DNA of 64,000 nucleotides from positions 124,001-188,000 of the forward strand of contig NZ_WBVQ01000003.1 of the NCBI RefSeq assembly GCF_008933165.1. The letters are read 5' to 3'. Made by a program: the position numbers and the translations under genes. Shown piece after piece: positions 9,379 through 18,034 of the stretch. Below the pieces are notes generated by a model, which saw only the letters and a program-made list of their open reading frames with translations, was not told the origin of the DNA and made no database searches. Numbering within the stretch: position 1 is the first letter of the stretch; the number at the start of each line of letters is the position of its first letter. Origin of the DNA: Phaeocystidibacter marisrubri (GTDB lineage: Bacteria; Bacteroidota; Bacteroidia; Flavobacteriales; Schleiferiaceae).

Positions 9379-11310
9379 TTATTTCAGAATTCGGGTGCGT
9401 TGAACCATGAAATATAGACCTAGCCCGGACACTGCGGCGGACAAGCCATAAAGCGCCGCGCTTCCAAAGTTTAGGAAAATCAACTGTCCCATGGCAAAGA
9501 GTATGGAGTAGGTCATGATGACGGCCAATATCCAACATGCGGCCAATTGCCAGAGGTTCGTGGCTGAATCTTCTGCGCGACGAAATACTCCCCAGTTTCC
9601 TCCTGGTCGAATCCTATCATAGAATTTCTGTAAAGTTGTATCCGATTCAGGCGGAGTGATCAGTGTTGCAACCAACCATGCCACCGTTGTAAAGCCCACG
9701 GTAATGAAGAATGACTCCGGGAATTCATAGCCGAAGTACGAAGCCAGTCCATATCCCACAAAAGGTGCCACGGTAGCAGTAATCTCACTCCAAACATTGA
9801 TTCTCCACCAGAACCATCGCAAGATGAGGACAAGCCCGAGTCCAGCTCCACATTCCATGATGAAGCGCCATACCCCGGAAATACTTTCGATTTTCAAACT
9901 GACAATAAATCCGATAATAGCGAGTGCCAGTACCGTGAGTTTAGAAATGCGAACCAGTTTGGTATCGTCTCGCTCCGTGGTGTCATCAATGATATCCTCT
10001 GACTCTCGCTTGGTAAGCGGAACGATGAAGTCATTTACGAGATAGGAAGCCCCCCAGTTCAATTGTGTTGAAATGGTACTCATGTAGGCGGCAAAGAAAC
10101 CGATGAGAAGAACTCCCATCCACCCGGCAGGAACGTGATTCTTCAGTGCAAATATGTAACCAAAACGACTGTCTTGCTGATAGCGAATGGACTGATCAAG
10201 TTCGGCGTTTCCCTCTCTTTGAAGCTCCAATTGCGCTTTGAGTGATTCCACATCGGCTACGTATTCATTAGGGACATCGGCGCCGGTTTTAACCCATTTT
10301 GCAACGGGTCCAACCGTTTCTAGCTGGCTCCAAAGTGCAGCTGTATTCGATTCTAATTTTTGAGGAACATTGAAAAGAACAATGGCAGAAAGACCAACAA
10401 TAATCCATGGCCATGGGCGAATGCAGTAGTGTGCTACTTGAAAGAAGAGCGTAGAGTATACGGCACTCTTTTCATCCTTCGTGCTCATCATTCGCTGAGC
10501 GATATACCCCCCACCGCCAGGTTCAGCGCCAGGATACCAACTCGCCCACCACATCATTCCGAAAAAGGCAAAGAATGCCGCAGCAGAAATGGAAAGCACG
10601 TCTGAATCTGTAGTGGAGATTTCTGGAAAGAAGTTGAATGCAGATTCCGGCAGTTGTTCTTTCAATCCACTGATGCCTCCAATATCCGGACTGTCCAAAA
10701 CGAAATAGGCTAACGCGATACTTCCGGTCATGGCTACCACGAACTGAATGTTATCGGTAATGACAACACCTAATAGTCCAGAAAATGTGCTGTAGAGGGT
10801 AACCAATGCCATGGTGATACCGGTGTAGAGAATTGCCGTTGAGTTCTCCATGCCAAAGAATCCCGAAAGAATAGTAATCATGGCGAGGTTGACCCAGCCA
10901 ATGATGAGTACGTTCATAACGAGTCCGAGGTAGATGGATTTAAAAGGTCGAAGGAGTCTGGCTCCCCATCCACCATAGCGAAGTTGAATCAGTTCTACTT
11001 CTGTAAGCACTCCCGCTCGTCTCCAAAGATTTGCGAAGAAGAAAGTGGTGAGCATGCCTCCAGCTAGAAGGTTCCACCAAAGCCAGTTCCCGCTAATTCC
11101 GTTGTCGGCTACCAATTCGGTTACTGCGAGAGGCGTATCTGCGGCAAAAGTGGTGGCAACCATAGAAATTCCAGCCATCCACCAGGGGAGGTTTCGTCCA
11201 CCTAAGAAATAGCTAGATAGATCTTTTCCGCTTTTTTTTGAGGCCCAGAGTCCAGCGCCAACCATGATGGCCGCCAAAACGCCAAACAGAATCCAGTCGA
11301 GGGTTTCCAA
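9379..11310 (-). CDS. Sodium:solute symporter (SSS family)
   Basis: A 643-residue inner-membrane protein with about 13-14 hydrophobic helices, consistent with a sodium-coupled carrier of the LeuT-fold SSS family (sugar/nucleoside/amino-acid group). The N-terminus WASKKSGKDLSSYFLGGRNLPWW is cut here to the recognisable pieces SYFLGGR (34-40) and PWWMAG. An unusual hydrophilic insert occupies about residues 320-385. The best start appears to be a TTG at 11308-11310 because no nearby ATG preserves the first helix; a -7-like TATATTCG (11328-11335) is 17 bases upstream. The substrate cannot be read from the sequence. Confidence 0.88.
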   Translation of the reverse strand: METLDWILFGVLAAIMVGAGLWASKKSGKDLSSYFLGGRNLPWWMAGISMVATTFAADTPLAVTELVADNGISGNWLWWNLLAGGMLTTFFFANLWRRAGVLTEVELIQLRYGGWGARLLRPFKSIYLGLVMNVLIIGWVNLAMITILSGFFGMENSTAILYTGITMALVTLYSTFSGLLGVVITDNIQFVVAMTGSIALAYFVLDSPDIGGISGLKEQLPESAFNFFPEISTTDSDVLSISAAAFFAFFGMMWWASWYPGAEPGGGGYIAQRMMSTKDEKSAVYSTLFFQVAHYCIRPWPWIIVGLSAIVLFNVPQKLESNTAALWSQLETVGPVAKWVKTGADVPNEYVADVESLKAQLELQREGNAELDQSIRYQQDSRFGYIFALKNHVPAGWMGVLLIGFFAAYMSTISTQLNWGASYLVNDFIVPLTKRESEDIIDDTTERDDTKLVRISKLTVLALAIIGFIVSLKIESISGVWRFIMECGAGLGLVLILRWFWWRINVWSEITATVAPFVGYGLASYFGYEFPESFFITVGFTTVAWLVATLITPPESDTTLQKFYDRIRPGGNWGVFRRAEDSATNLWQLAACWILAVIMTYSILFAMGQLIFLNFGSAALYGLSAAVSGLGLYFMVQRTRILK

Positions 11311-11375
11311 AGAAGTTACTTTTGATTCGAATATAGGGGAAGTCCGCCAATTGCGCTACTTCGGTGCAAGTAAAG

Positions 11376-11406
11376 AAAAAGCCCGCAACGATCAACGCTA
11401 CGGGCT
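11376..11406 (-). terminator. Rho-independent terminator of the thioredoxin-like gene
   Basis: AGCCCG and CGGGCT form the stem; on the minus strand it is followed by TTTTTC. It lies between the stop of the thioredoxin-like gene (11442) and the symporter start. Confidence 0.75.
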
Positions 11407-11441
11407 AATTGCTCATAAATGAGCGAGACTTGGATACATAA

Positions 11442-12056
11442 TTACTTTCGCTTGATGCTACATCCGGTTTGGCGGGTGTTTGCTGGGTCAATTTCATCTG
11501 CATTTCCGCTTCCCAGTTTTTGCATGGCATCGCGCAGCCATTCATTCGTGGCTACTTTATCACGATTTTCAAACTTGTCGTTTATCGATCCTTCAAAAAC
11601 CAATTTCATGTCTCCATCAAGAAGGAAAACATGAGGGGTGGTTTGTGCTTCAAAGGCATCGGCAAGCGCGTTGTTTTCGTCCACTACATACGGGAAATCG
11701 TAGTTCATCTCACTCGCATGCTCCTTCATGGCATCAATACTGTCGTCGCCATTTCGCTTCATGGAATTGCTGTTTACTAAAATCATCCCGATGCGCTGCT
11801 CGTCGGCCAGTTCTTTGAGAATTGGATATTGATCCTCCCAAGCGAGAACATACGGACAAGTGTTACAGGAGAAAATTACAAGCAGTCCATTCTCGTCTTT
11901 GGCTTCTAATAGAGATGTGGTCTCTCCGTCTACACCCAACATTTGGGTTTCTTGTAGCGGTGCGTCATCACCCACTTCAATTGGACCATTCATGTTGAAT
12001 GCTGATAGTCCAACGCCAATGCTGATGACCCCTAGTAAGTAGGATGCTGTTTTCAT
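11442..12056 (-). CDS. Exported thioredoxin-fold (AhpC/TSA-type) redox protein
   Basis: A 204-residue protein with a short hydrophobic N-terminal signal (residues 4-20) and then a thioredoxin/peroxiredoxin-like domain. The CNTC active site is at residues 64-67 (CxxC followed by Pro68), and a cis-proline-like TTPHVFLLD lies near residue 150. This architecture matches the small family of periplasmic redoxins with a CNTCPYV motif. The probable role is thiol/disulphide exchange in the periplasm; the partner is unknown. It is a single gene with a terminator at 11376-11406, and its upstream side is the repeat-rich gap before purD. Confidence 0.85.
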   Translation of the reverse strand: MKTASYLLGVISIGVGLSAFNMNGPIEVGDDAPLQETQMLGVDGETTSLLEAKDENGLLVIFSCNTCPYVLAWEDQYPILKELADEQRIGMILVNSNSMKRNGDDSIDAMKEHASEMNYDFPYVVDENNALADAFEAQTTPHVFLLDGDMKLVFEGSINDKFENRDKVATNEWLRDAMQKLGSGNADEIDPANTRQTGCSIKRK

Positions 12057-12138
12057 GTGATGTGGTCTTATTGATCGTGTACAAGTTAAGGGAATATTTT
12101 TTCAATGTGCTGTACGGGGTTGCTGACAGAAATGACTG

Positions 12139-12270
12139 AAGGGAGGGGGAGGAGATTTAGGGTGCTTGAGGGTGTTTTAGGTGTTTAAGGTGTTTTAGGG
12201 GTTTGGTGTTGGGTGACGGGTGTTGGATGACGGGTGACGGGTGTTGGCTGACGGGTGTTGGCTGACGGTT
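12139..12270. repeat. G-rich degenerate tandem repeats, block 1
   Basis: Irregular tandem units of the types GGTGTTTAAG / GGTGTTTTAG, then GGGTGACGGGTGTTGG / GGCTGACGGGTGTTGG. There is no open frame of note. They occupy the gap between the thioredoxin-like gene and purD. The G-rich strand is the plus strand. Confidence 0.8.
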
Positions 12271-12285
12271 GAAAACCTTCAAATC

Positions 12286-12340
12286 TCTCCTACCGCGCGA
12301 ATCCTTTCGCGTGGGCATTTATTGGTAGGGATGGGGGAGA
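12286..12340. repeat. Imperfect inverted repeat between the two G-rich repeat blocks
   Basis: TCTCCTACC (12286-12294) can pair with GGTA and GGAGA at 12324-12340. Inside it, CGCGAA pairs with TTCGCG around a short loop (about 12296-12311). There is no adjacent T-run, so a simple terminator role is unlikely. Confidence 0.5.
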
Positions 12341-12416
12341 TGTTTAAGGTGTTATAGGGGTTTAAGGTGTTTAATGTGTTTGGGGCTGGGTGACGGGTGT
12401 TGGGTGGCGGGTGACT
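12341..12416. repeat. G-rich degenerate tandem repeats, block 2
   Basis: A second run of the same word types (GTTTAAGGTG, GGGTGACGGGTGTTGG with variants) ends about 100 bases before purD. The rest of the 457-base gap 12057-12513 holds only the inverted repeat and the purD promoter. Confidence 0.75.
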
Positions 12417-12471
12417 GAGATCTGGAGCTTGGCTTCTGAAGTCTATACACTAAAGTCTAAACTCTGTCCCT

Positions 12472-12479
12472 TACCTTTG
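12472..12479 (+). promoter_or_regulatory. Putative -7 element of the purD promoter
   Basis: TACCTTTG fits TAnnTTTG and lies 34 bases before the purD ATG. No clear TTG is seen at -33. Confidence 0.45.
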
Positions 12480-12513
12480 CGGCTGCTGAATAATCAATCA
12501 AATTTCATCCGAA

Positions 12514-13782
12514 ATGAACATTCTCGTTATCGGTTCTGGCGGTAGAGAGCACGCCATTAGCTGGAAGATTTCTCAAAGTTCAATGTGCGATAAGCTATTT
12601 ATTGCGCCGGGAAACCCGGGTACGGCTCAGGTTGGCGAGAATGTACCCATGGACGTTTCTGATTTTGCCGTGGTTGCAGACTTCATTCGCAGCAATAGTG
12701 TTGAGATTGTTCTAGTGGGTCCAGAAGACCCATTGGTGAATGGAATCCACGATTATTTGATCGATACGGAAGGCTTGGACATTACTGTGATTGGTCCTAG
12801 AAAAGAGGGTGCTCAATTGGAGGGAAGTAAGGATTTTTCCAAGCAATTCATGATGCGTCACGATATTCCAACTGCAAAGTACCAGACGTTTACATCTGAC
12901 GATATTGAAAAGGGCTATGCCTTTTTGGAGAGTTTAGAAGCTCCATACGTTTTGAAAGCGGACGGACTAGCGGCTGGAAAGGGCGTTTTGATTTTGAACG
13001 ATCTTCAAGAAGCCAAGGATGAATTGCGCTCTATGTTGGTTGATGCAAAATTCGGAAATGCCTCTGCTCAAGTTGTGATTGAAGAGTTCCTCTCAGGGAT
13101 TGAATTCAGTGTGTTTGCCCTGACCGACGGAAAGGACTATGTCATTCTCCCAGAAGCGAAAGACTACAAGCGCATTGGAGAGGGAGACACGGGTTTGAAT
13201 ACTGGCGGAATGGGTGCGGTTTCTCCCGTGCCTTTTGTAGATGATGTGATGATGGAAAAAGTGGTGTCACGCATTGTGGAACCTACCATTACAGGATTGG
13301 CCAAGGAGAAAATTCCTTACGTAGGTTTTGTTTTCTTTGGATTGATCAGTGTAAATGGGGAACCATTTGTGATTGAATACAACTGTAGAATGGGCGATCC
13401 TGAAACAGAAGTAGTGATGCCTCGATTGAAATCGGATTTGGTGAGCTTGTTGAAAGCCGCTGGAAACGGAACCCTCAGCAAAGAAGTGGTTGAGTTCGAT
13501 GATAGATCCGCTACAACTGTGATGGTTGTTTCTGGAGGATATCCTGAATCCTACCAGAAGGGATGTGCCATTTCCGGACTTGAGAACGTAGAGAACTGTT
13601 TGGTTTTCCACGCAGGCACTACCATGCAAGACGGTAAACTAGTGACTTCTGGAGGTCGAGTGATGGCCTTCACCGCCTACGGTTCGGACAAAAAAAAAGC
13701 GCTTGAACAATCCTATGAAGGTGTCAAGCGCATTTGCTTCGATAATATCAATTACCGCAAAGATATTGGGTTCGACTTGTAG
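12514..13782 (+). CDS. purD: Phosphoribosylamine-glycine ligase (GAR synthetase)
   Basis: Catalyses the second step of purine synthesis, ATP-dependent joining of glycine to phosphoribosylamine. The protein is 422 residues, normal length. The N-terminal GSGGREHAI is at residues 7-15, the ATP-grasp domain begins near residue 105 with KADGLAAGKGV near 149, and GGMGAVSP lies near 229; the metal-binding EYNCRMGDPE is near 288. It is a single plus-strand gene facing the small minus-strand gene that follows tail to tail at 13806. In other flavobacteria purD sits beside the same two small membrane proteins found downstream here. Confidence 0.97.
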   Translation: MNILVIGSGGREHAISWKISQSSMCDKLFIAPGNPGTAQVGENVPMDVSDFAVVADFIRSNSVEIVLVGPEDPLVNGIHDYLIDTEGLDITVIGPRKEGAQLEGSKDFSKQFMMRHDIPTAKYQTFTSDDIEKGYAFLESLEAPYVLKADGLAAGKGVLILNDLQEAKDELRSMLVDAKFGNASAQVVIEEFLSGIEFSVFALTDGKDYVILPEAKDYKRIGEGDTGLNTGGMGAVSPVPFVDDVMMEKVVSRIVEPTITGLAKEKIPYVGFVFFGLISVNGEPFVIEYNCRMGDPETEVVMPRLKSDLVSLLKAAGNGTLSKEVVEFDDRSATTVMVVSGGYPESYQKGCAISGLENVENCLVFHAGTTMQDGKLVTSGGRVMAFTAYGSDKKKALEQSYEGVKRICFDNINYRKDIGFDL

Positions 13783-13805
13783 TCGACCCAAAAGGGAGAA
13801 GTGTA

Positions 13806-13973
13806 TTAACGCTCTCCCGCTGCTTTATGCTTAGCCATTTCTTTGAACCAGTAAACGGCAAAGCCAAAGATAGTCAGGCCAATAATCCAGTTAATCGGTC
13901 CACCAATTACAGGAAGAATTTGAAAAGTCGCGTCGAAAAATTCGCCTAGTGCTTCAAAGATTGTTCTTAGCAT
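13806..13973 (-). CDS. Small membrane protein, DUF6341-like
   Basis: A 55-residue protein with one hydrophobic helix (about residues 25-44, PINWIIGLTIFGFAVYWF) and a basic cytoplasmic-looking end (KEMAKHKAAGER). The ATG at 13973 (MLRTIFEALGEFF) matches the start of a short flavobacterial family that, as I recall, is DUF6341; it lies beside purD and a DUF6427 protein in many flavobacteria. The frame opens further to 14000, but that start falls on the -7 promoter box and is rejected. A complete promoter is at 14000-14031. The function is unknown. Confidence 0.65.
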   Translation of the reverse strand: MLRTIFEALGEFFDATFQILPVIGGPINWIIGLTIFGFAVYWFKEMAKHKAAGER

Positions 13974-13999
13974 GACTGCGGTATTTGTAGATTGATGCA

Positions 14000-14031
14000 C
14001 AAATTTAAGTCAAACAACTGATGTGGAGCAA
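14000..14031 (-). promoter_or_regulatory. Bacteroidota-type promoter for the 55-residue membrane protein
   Basis: On the minus strand TTG (14029-14031), a 21-base spacer and TAAATTTG (14000-14007). It lies 26 bases from the ATG at 13973 and overlaps the first codons of the divergent gene at 14021. Confidence 0.5.
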
Positions 14032-14953
14032 ACGTCTTGCAGATATTCGACCGGGAACCGTCATTTCTTATGTGCTTCTCCTCGTTCTGGTTGGCTATGT
14101 CCGCGTTCTTTACGGCCCTCATTTTGAGCTTCCCTTCTCTTTTATGGGCGTGGAATATGTGCTCGACTCCCAGTGGAAATGGGCTTTGCCGCCGGCTGCA
14201 GGGTTTGCTGCTATGTTTGCCAATTGGATTTTTGCCGAAGTTCTCCAAATTTTAAAACGATATAGCTATTTCGGGTTTTTATGGGGCTTGATGCTCATCG
14301 GAATTGGAAATATCTATGTGGTCCTTTTGGCAACTTTAGGGCTTTTGTGGTTTGTAACCATTGTGCGTTTACAAGGATCCAAACGTATTTATGCCGATTA
14401 CCTCGATATCGGATTGATGACAGGAGTACTTACCCTTTTCGATCTGCGGCTCTTGGCACTTCTGGCCGTTAGTTGGTTCTTGTTTGTCGCGTATGGAAAG
14501 TTGAGATCACGTGCGTTATTTATTGGTGTCTGGGGAGTGGTAACGATACATGTTCTCACGGCAACCGTATACTTCTCACTCGGAAAGTTTAGCGACTATC
14601 TATCTTACTTTGAATGGACAGGGTTCGCCTTCGACTGGCCCGCGCAATGGATGTGGCCTAGCCTAGTAGCTATGCTGTTCTTCTGGATTCTATCCCTGGG
14701 AAATTATATCACGGCACTGTCCCGCGCCAACGTGGTTAAGCGCCAGAGTTTATCGGCATTGCTGATCTTGCAAATAGCCGTTCTGGCCCTAGATATTAGC
14801 GGTATTTGGAGTGATACAGCACTCATTTGCTTTCTTCCGATAGGATCCTTGGTCTTTATTGCCAACGATCTTCAGTACCGTACGAAGCGATGGTGGAAAG
14901 AAGGAGTTTTTTGGATGTTTATCGCGGCCTTTGGAGCGATCTTTTTCTTTTAA
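14021..14953 (+). CDS. Polytopic membrane protein, DUF6427-like
   Basis: A 310-residue, very hydrophobic protein with about 9-10 transmembrane helices and no sizable soluble domain. Its position beside the 55-residue membrane protein and purD matches the flavobacterial DUF6427 family, to which I assign it by context and overall character rather than by a catalytic motif. Such proteins sometimes resemble O-antigen or transport-associated membrane proteins, but nothing here reveals a reaction. It diverges from the small gene at 13973 and its stop overlaps the stop of the thioesterase gene by four bases. Confidence 0.6.
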   Translation: MWSKRLADIRPGTVISYVLLLVLVGYVRVLYGPHFELPFSFMGVEYVLDSQWKWALPPAAGFAAMFANWIFAEVLQILKRYSYFGFLWGLMLIGIGNIYVVLLATLGLLWFVTIVRLQGSKRIYADYLDIGLMTGVLTLFDLRLLALLAVSWFLFVAYGKLRSRALFIGVWGVVTIHVLTATVYFSLGKFSDYLSYFEWTGFAFDWPAQWMWPSLVAMLFFWILSLGNYITALSRANVVKRQSLSALLILQIAVLALDISGIWSDTALICFLPIGSLVFIANDLQYRTKRWWKEGVFWMFIAAFGAIFFF

Positions 14954-15474
14954 TGCTCTTCAGGGAAGAACAACTTCTTCAATTCGTTGGCGTCTTCGGG
15001 CTTCATTTTACCGCCCAAGATTAAGGCCAGTTGCTTTCTTCTCAAAGCACCCTCGTAACGAATCTTCTCCATCTCCGTTTCTGGTTCTAGTCCAGGAACT
15101 TCAATGGGATTTCCAAGTTGATCAACTGCTACAAAAGTGTAGATGGCTTCATTGGCGCGAACGCGATTTCCCGTACCTCTTTGGTCTTCGATGTACACAT
15201 CTACAAACACCTCCATAGAGCTGGTGAAAGCTCTGGATACCACGGCTTCAAGCGTTACAATAGAACCTTGAGGAACAGCGTGGTTGAAGGATACGTTGTT
15301 AACACTTGCGGTTACAACTTGACGACGACAGTGGCGGTGAGCCGCAATAGCCGCACAACGATCCATCCATGATAGAAGTTGGCCCCCAAACAAGTTGTTG
15401 AGGTTGTTGGTATCGTTCGGAAGAACGATTTCGGTCATGATCGTAAGTGAATCCTTGGGTGTGTTGATTCGCAT
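14950..15474 (-). CDS. Acyl-CoA thioesterase (hotdog fold)
   Basis: Hydrolyses acyl-CoA to free acid and CoA in the cytoplasm. The protein is 174 residues. The hotdog helix signature NNLFGGQLLSWMD is at residues 26-38, with the catalytic-type Asp38, and the strand ASVNNVSFNHAVPQG follows near residue 57, as in YciA/BACH-type acyl-CoA hydrolases. The C-terminal tail is charged. It is transcribed from a promoter overlapping the end of the SPOR gene (15493-15521). Substrate chain length cannot be judged. Confidence 0.9.
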   Translation of the reverse strand: MRINTPKDSLTIMTEIVLPNDTNNLNNLFGGQLLSWMDRCAAIAAHRHCRRQVVTASVNNVSFNHAVPQGSIVTLEAVVSRAFTSSMEVFVDVYIEDQRGTGNRVRANEAIYTFVAVDQLGNPIEVPGLEPETEMEKIRYEGALRRKQLALILGGKMKPEDANELKKLFFPEEH

Positions 15475-15492
15475 TGCTGGTCAATTTGCCGG

Positions 15493-15521
15493 CAAAGGTA
15501 CCTTATTTGCGGTAAATCCAA
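15493..15521 (-). promoter_or_regulatory. Bacteroidota-type promoter for the acyl-CoA thioesterase gene
   Basis: On the minus strand TTG (15519-15521), an 18-base spacer and TACCTTTG (15493-15500), 18 bases from the ATG. It overlaps the stop codon of the upstream SPOR gene. Confidence 0.5.
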
Positions 15522-16459
15522 GCCCCACGTTGAACGTCATTCTTGTAACTGCGTAGTGCAGTAGTGGCGTCCGTTCGAGTTTGGAAAGATGAGATGGCTA
15601 CTTTGTTGAACCGGCCATCAAAAGGAAGAACTTCAGGAGAGAATCCCTTGCTCTTTAGCTCGCGATAGAGATCATCAGCATTTGCTTTCTCCACAAAGGA
15701 ACCCACAATTACATAGTACGTTCCTTTTTGAACAGGCGTTGCAGCAACTGGAGTTGACGTGATTTCAACTTCTGGAATCGCTACTTCTTCAGCAGCCACA
15801 GCTTCAGCTTTTGGAGCTTCTTCTGCCACAGGCTCGCTTATCTCAGCCTCTTCAGAATCCGACCAACTAATGAGGTCCATGAAGCCAGCTAGATTGTCGG
15901 CTATGTCCAAATCTGATTTTGAACCTCCCATGAAAAGAAGACCCGACACACCCGCAGCAACGGCAGCAACCCTCCAAAGTGGAGTTCTAGATCTGTCTTT
16001 GCGCTGGTGAAGAGGAATGACACGTGCTTCTTCATTAACGGTTACCAACGGAGAGGCGCGAAAGACACCCAGTCCGAAGTGAGCCATGTCGAAGTTAACG
16101 TCTACTTGAGGTTTGAATTGGATATTGCCTTCTCTATCAATGTAGAACATGCCAATACCTTCCAAACGTAGTCGCTCTCCCTTGTGGAGCTGCTTGTGCC
16201 AGAAACTTACGATATCAGAGATTTCGAGACGAATAACATCTTCGTTTCGCTGTTCTCTCTTGGCAATGGCGCCTCTTAGCAAACCATCATCGGTTCGAAG
16301 ACCGGGTTGGAAACTCAAACGTCTGCTTGGTGGCAATAACATTTGAGTTGCTGAATTTAATTCAGCAGAAAATGATCGCGCTACAAAGGCACCAAATCCC
16401 GGAACAACCACGCAGTCGTTCGAGAAAAGTAATTTTGATATGTAGTGTTCGAGGGTCAT
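15503..16459 (-). CDS. HU-CCDC81-like and SPOR domain cell-envelope protein
   Basis: A 318-residue protein. Residues 1-60 and 60-135 match the paired CCDC81-type prokaryotic HU-like domains found only in Bacteroidota. One transmembrane helix (about 161-179) is followed by an acidic Ala/Glu-rich linker (200-245) and a SPOR domain (about 245-318, starting GTYYVIVGSF). SPOR domains bind denuded glycan strands of septal peptidoglycan, so the protein probably links a cytoplasmic, possibly DNA-binding, part to the cell wall at division sites (inference). Its promoter lies at 16469-16499, very close to the ATG. Confidence 0.88.
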   Translation of the reverse strand: MTLEHYISKLLFSNDCVVVPGFGAFVARSFSAELNSATQMLLPPSRRLSFQPGLRTDDGLLRGAIAKREQRNEDVIRLEISDIVSFWHKQLHKGERLRLEGIGMFYIDREGNIQFKPQVDVNFDMAHFGLGVFRASPLVTVNEEARVIPLHQRKDRSRTPLWRVAAVAAGVSGLLFMGGSKSDLDIADNLAGFMDLISWSDSEEAEISEPVAEEAPKAEAVAAEEVAIPEVEITSTPVAATPVQKGTYYVIVGSFVEKANADDLYRELKSKGFSPEVLPFDGRFNKVAISSFQTRTDATTALRSYKNDVQRGAWIYRK

Positions 16460-16468
16460 TTGAATTCA

Positions 16469-16499
16469 CAAAGGTAACTTCGCAGCACCGTTCACGCAA
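16469..16499 (-). promoter_or_regulatory. Bacteroidota-type promoter for the SPOR gene, almost leaderless
   Basis: On the minus strand TTG (16497-16499), a 20-base spacer and TACCTTTG (16469-16476). The box ends only 9 bases before the ATG at 16459, so the predicted 5' leader is about five bases. Confidence 0.5.
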
Positions 16500-16526
16500 G
16501 ATAGCTGGGCACTGATTCGTATTACA

Positions 16527-17399
16527 ATGAACAAAAATTCGTCAGGAATAAACAATTTTTTGAGTCAAATTCTTCAATCCTTATCCCTTGATAGTGTGGT
16601 GGTTGAGGCGATTCCTTTAAGCGGAGGTGATATTCACGACGTGTATTTGGTTGCAAATGAGTCAAGTAGGTATGTTGTCAAAGTAAATACCTCGGAAATG
16701 CCTGCCGATGTATTTCGATTGGAATCGGATGGTCTAAATGCCTTAAAAGTAGTAGGGGAGTTGCGTGTTCCAGAGGTGATCGGTGTGATGTCGGAGGAGG
16801 AACTGTCGGCTTTGGTTCTTGAATACTTGCCTTCCGAGAGAGGGGATATATTGAATTTTGGACAGCAATTGGCTCGACATCACAAGGTGGCTCAGGCTAA
16901 TTTTGGATGGCATGTAGATAATTATATCGGGCGACTGCCCCAAGTGAATACGCCCACCGTGAGTTGGGAAGATTTCTGGGCAGAGCATCGCATTGGTCCT
17001 CTTGTGAGAGCACTACGAGATGCGGCATCGTTTACTTCCAGTGAAGTTCGGGTTTTTGACGAACTCATTCACCGAACGGCTGTACTCGTTCCCGAAGAGT
17101 CCCCTTCTTTATTGCACGGCGATCTGTGGTCTGGAAATGTTTTACCCACTGCTAGCTCCTATGCGGTTATTGATCCTGCCGTGTATGCCGGACATCGAGA
17201 AATGGACTTGGCAATGATGAAGCTGTTTGGCGGATTTTCAACAGCGGCCTTTGATGCTTATAACGACGAATATCCACTCGAAAATCAATGGGAGGAAAGG
17301 ATGGGTTTTCATCAAATCTATCCTCTATTGGTTCACGCAAGATTGTTTGGCGGGCTCTACATTCATCAAAGTATAGAAATGGCTCGGCGTTATTTGTGA
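16527..17399 (+). CDS. Fructosamine kinase family protein
   Basis: A 290-residue protein-kinase-like fold of the aminoglycoside phosphotransferase/fructosamine-3-kinase group. The N-lobe has a glycine-rich LSGGDIHDVY (31-40) and the ATP-contacting lysine in YVVKVN (49-54). The catalytic loop HGDLWSGN is near 197-204 and the metal-binding IDPAVYAGHREMDLAM, split here as IDPAVY and GHREMDLAM, is near 214-229. The family phosphorylates ketoamine adducts on glycated amines so that they fall apart (protein deglycation). The stop overlaps the end of pdeM by ten bases. Confidence 0.92.
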   Translation: MNKNSSGINNFLSQILQSLSLDSVVVEAIPLSGGDIHDVYLVANESSRYVVKVNTSEMPADVFRLESDGLNALKVVGELRVPEVIGVMSEEELSALVLEYLPSERGDILNFGQQLARHHKVAQANFGWHVDNYIGRLPQVNTPTVSWEDFWAEHRIGPLVRALRDAASFTSSEVRVFDELIHRTAVLVPEESPSLLHGDLWSGNVLPTASSYAVIDPAVYAGHREMDLAMMKLFGGFSTAAFDAYNDEYPLENQWEERMGFHQIYPLLVHARLFGGLYIHQSIEMARRYL

Positions 17400-18031
17400 G
17401 GGATGGCCAGCAGCTCAGATCCTGCTATGGCGTAGTATTTTGTTCCCGTGGGACCTTCGTGTTTCATCTTTCCGGTAAGTCGGCCAAATGCTGGAAGCAC
17501 GAACTTGTGAGGTTCATGGACAAAGCAAGGTAGCGTGATGGATTGTCGAGCTTTACCTACTAGGTGCACACCTGGGTGAAGGTGGCCACAGAGTTGCATT
17601 CCTGTGCTAGATTCGCGAGGGTGATGGCGCCATTCAAGGTTTGCCTCCATATATCCCTCTTCAATCACATCCACTCTGGCTCGTTTATAAAAAGACGGAT
17701 CCATGATGTCGTGATTGCCTTCAACCAAAATAAATTGGGTTTCAAAAAAGTGTTTTCTCAGATCGATAAATCGTTCCCATTCTGTGTTGTATTCCGAATG
17801 GAAGAGGTCTCCGAGAAATACAATTCGCTTGGGTTGATGGAGCCTCAGTTGATAGGCAATTCGATCGAGATCTAAATTTCCTGTTTTTCCTGATATCGAA
17901 ATTCCCGCCTTTCGAAAATGGGTCGCTTTCCCCAAATGGACATCACTCAAAAACAGGGTAGATGCACTTGGCCACCACAGGGTTCGCTCTGCGGAGAGGT
18001 GCATAATGTTATCGGCAAGTGAAATTTCCAT
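17390..18031 (-). CDS. pdeM: Ligase-associated DNA damage response metallophosphoesterase PdeM
   Basis: A 213-residue calcineurin-like metallophosphoesterase. Metal-binding motifs are in order: SDVHLGK (29-35), GDLFHSE near 78, GNHD near 104, and CGHLHPGVH near 147. The size and the spacing fit the PdeM branch, which elsewhere sits beside a DNA ligase and an exonuclease in damage-response operons. Here those partners are not adjacent, which is common in Bacteroidota. The start at 18031 (MEISLADN) aligns with the family; an ATG at 18004 is a possible later start. The promoter box ends only 3 bases before 18031. Confidence 0.88.
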   Translation of the reverse strand: MEISLADNIMHLSAERTLWWPSASTLFLSDVHLGKATHFRKAGISISGKTGNLDLDRIAYQLRLHQPKRIVFLGDLFHSEYNTEWERFIDLRKHFFETQFILVEGNHDIMDPSFYKRARVDVIEEGYMEANLEWRHHPRESSTGMQLCGHLHPGVHLVGKARQSITLPCFVHEPHKFVLPAFGRLTGKMKHEGPTGTKYYAIAGSELLAIPHK

Positions 18032-18034
18032 TCT

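Noticed and set aside
12139-12416. Possible CRISPR array
   Set aside because: The repeats are degenerate, short and irregularly spaced, without unique spacers.
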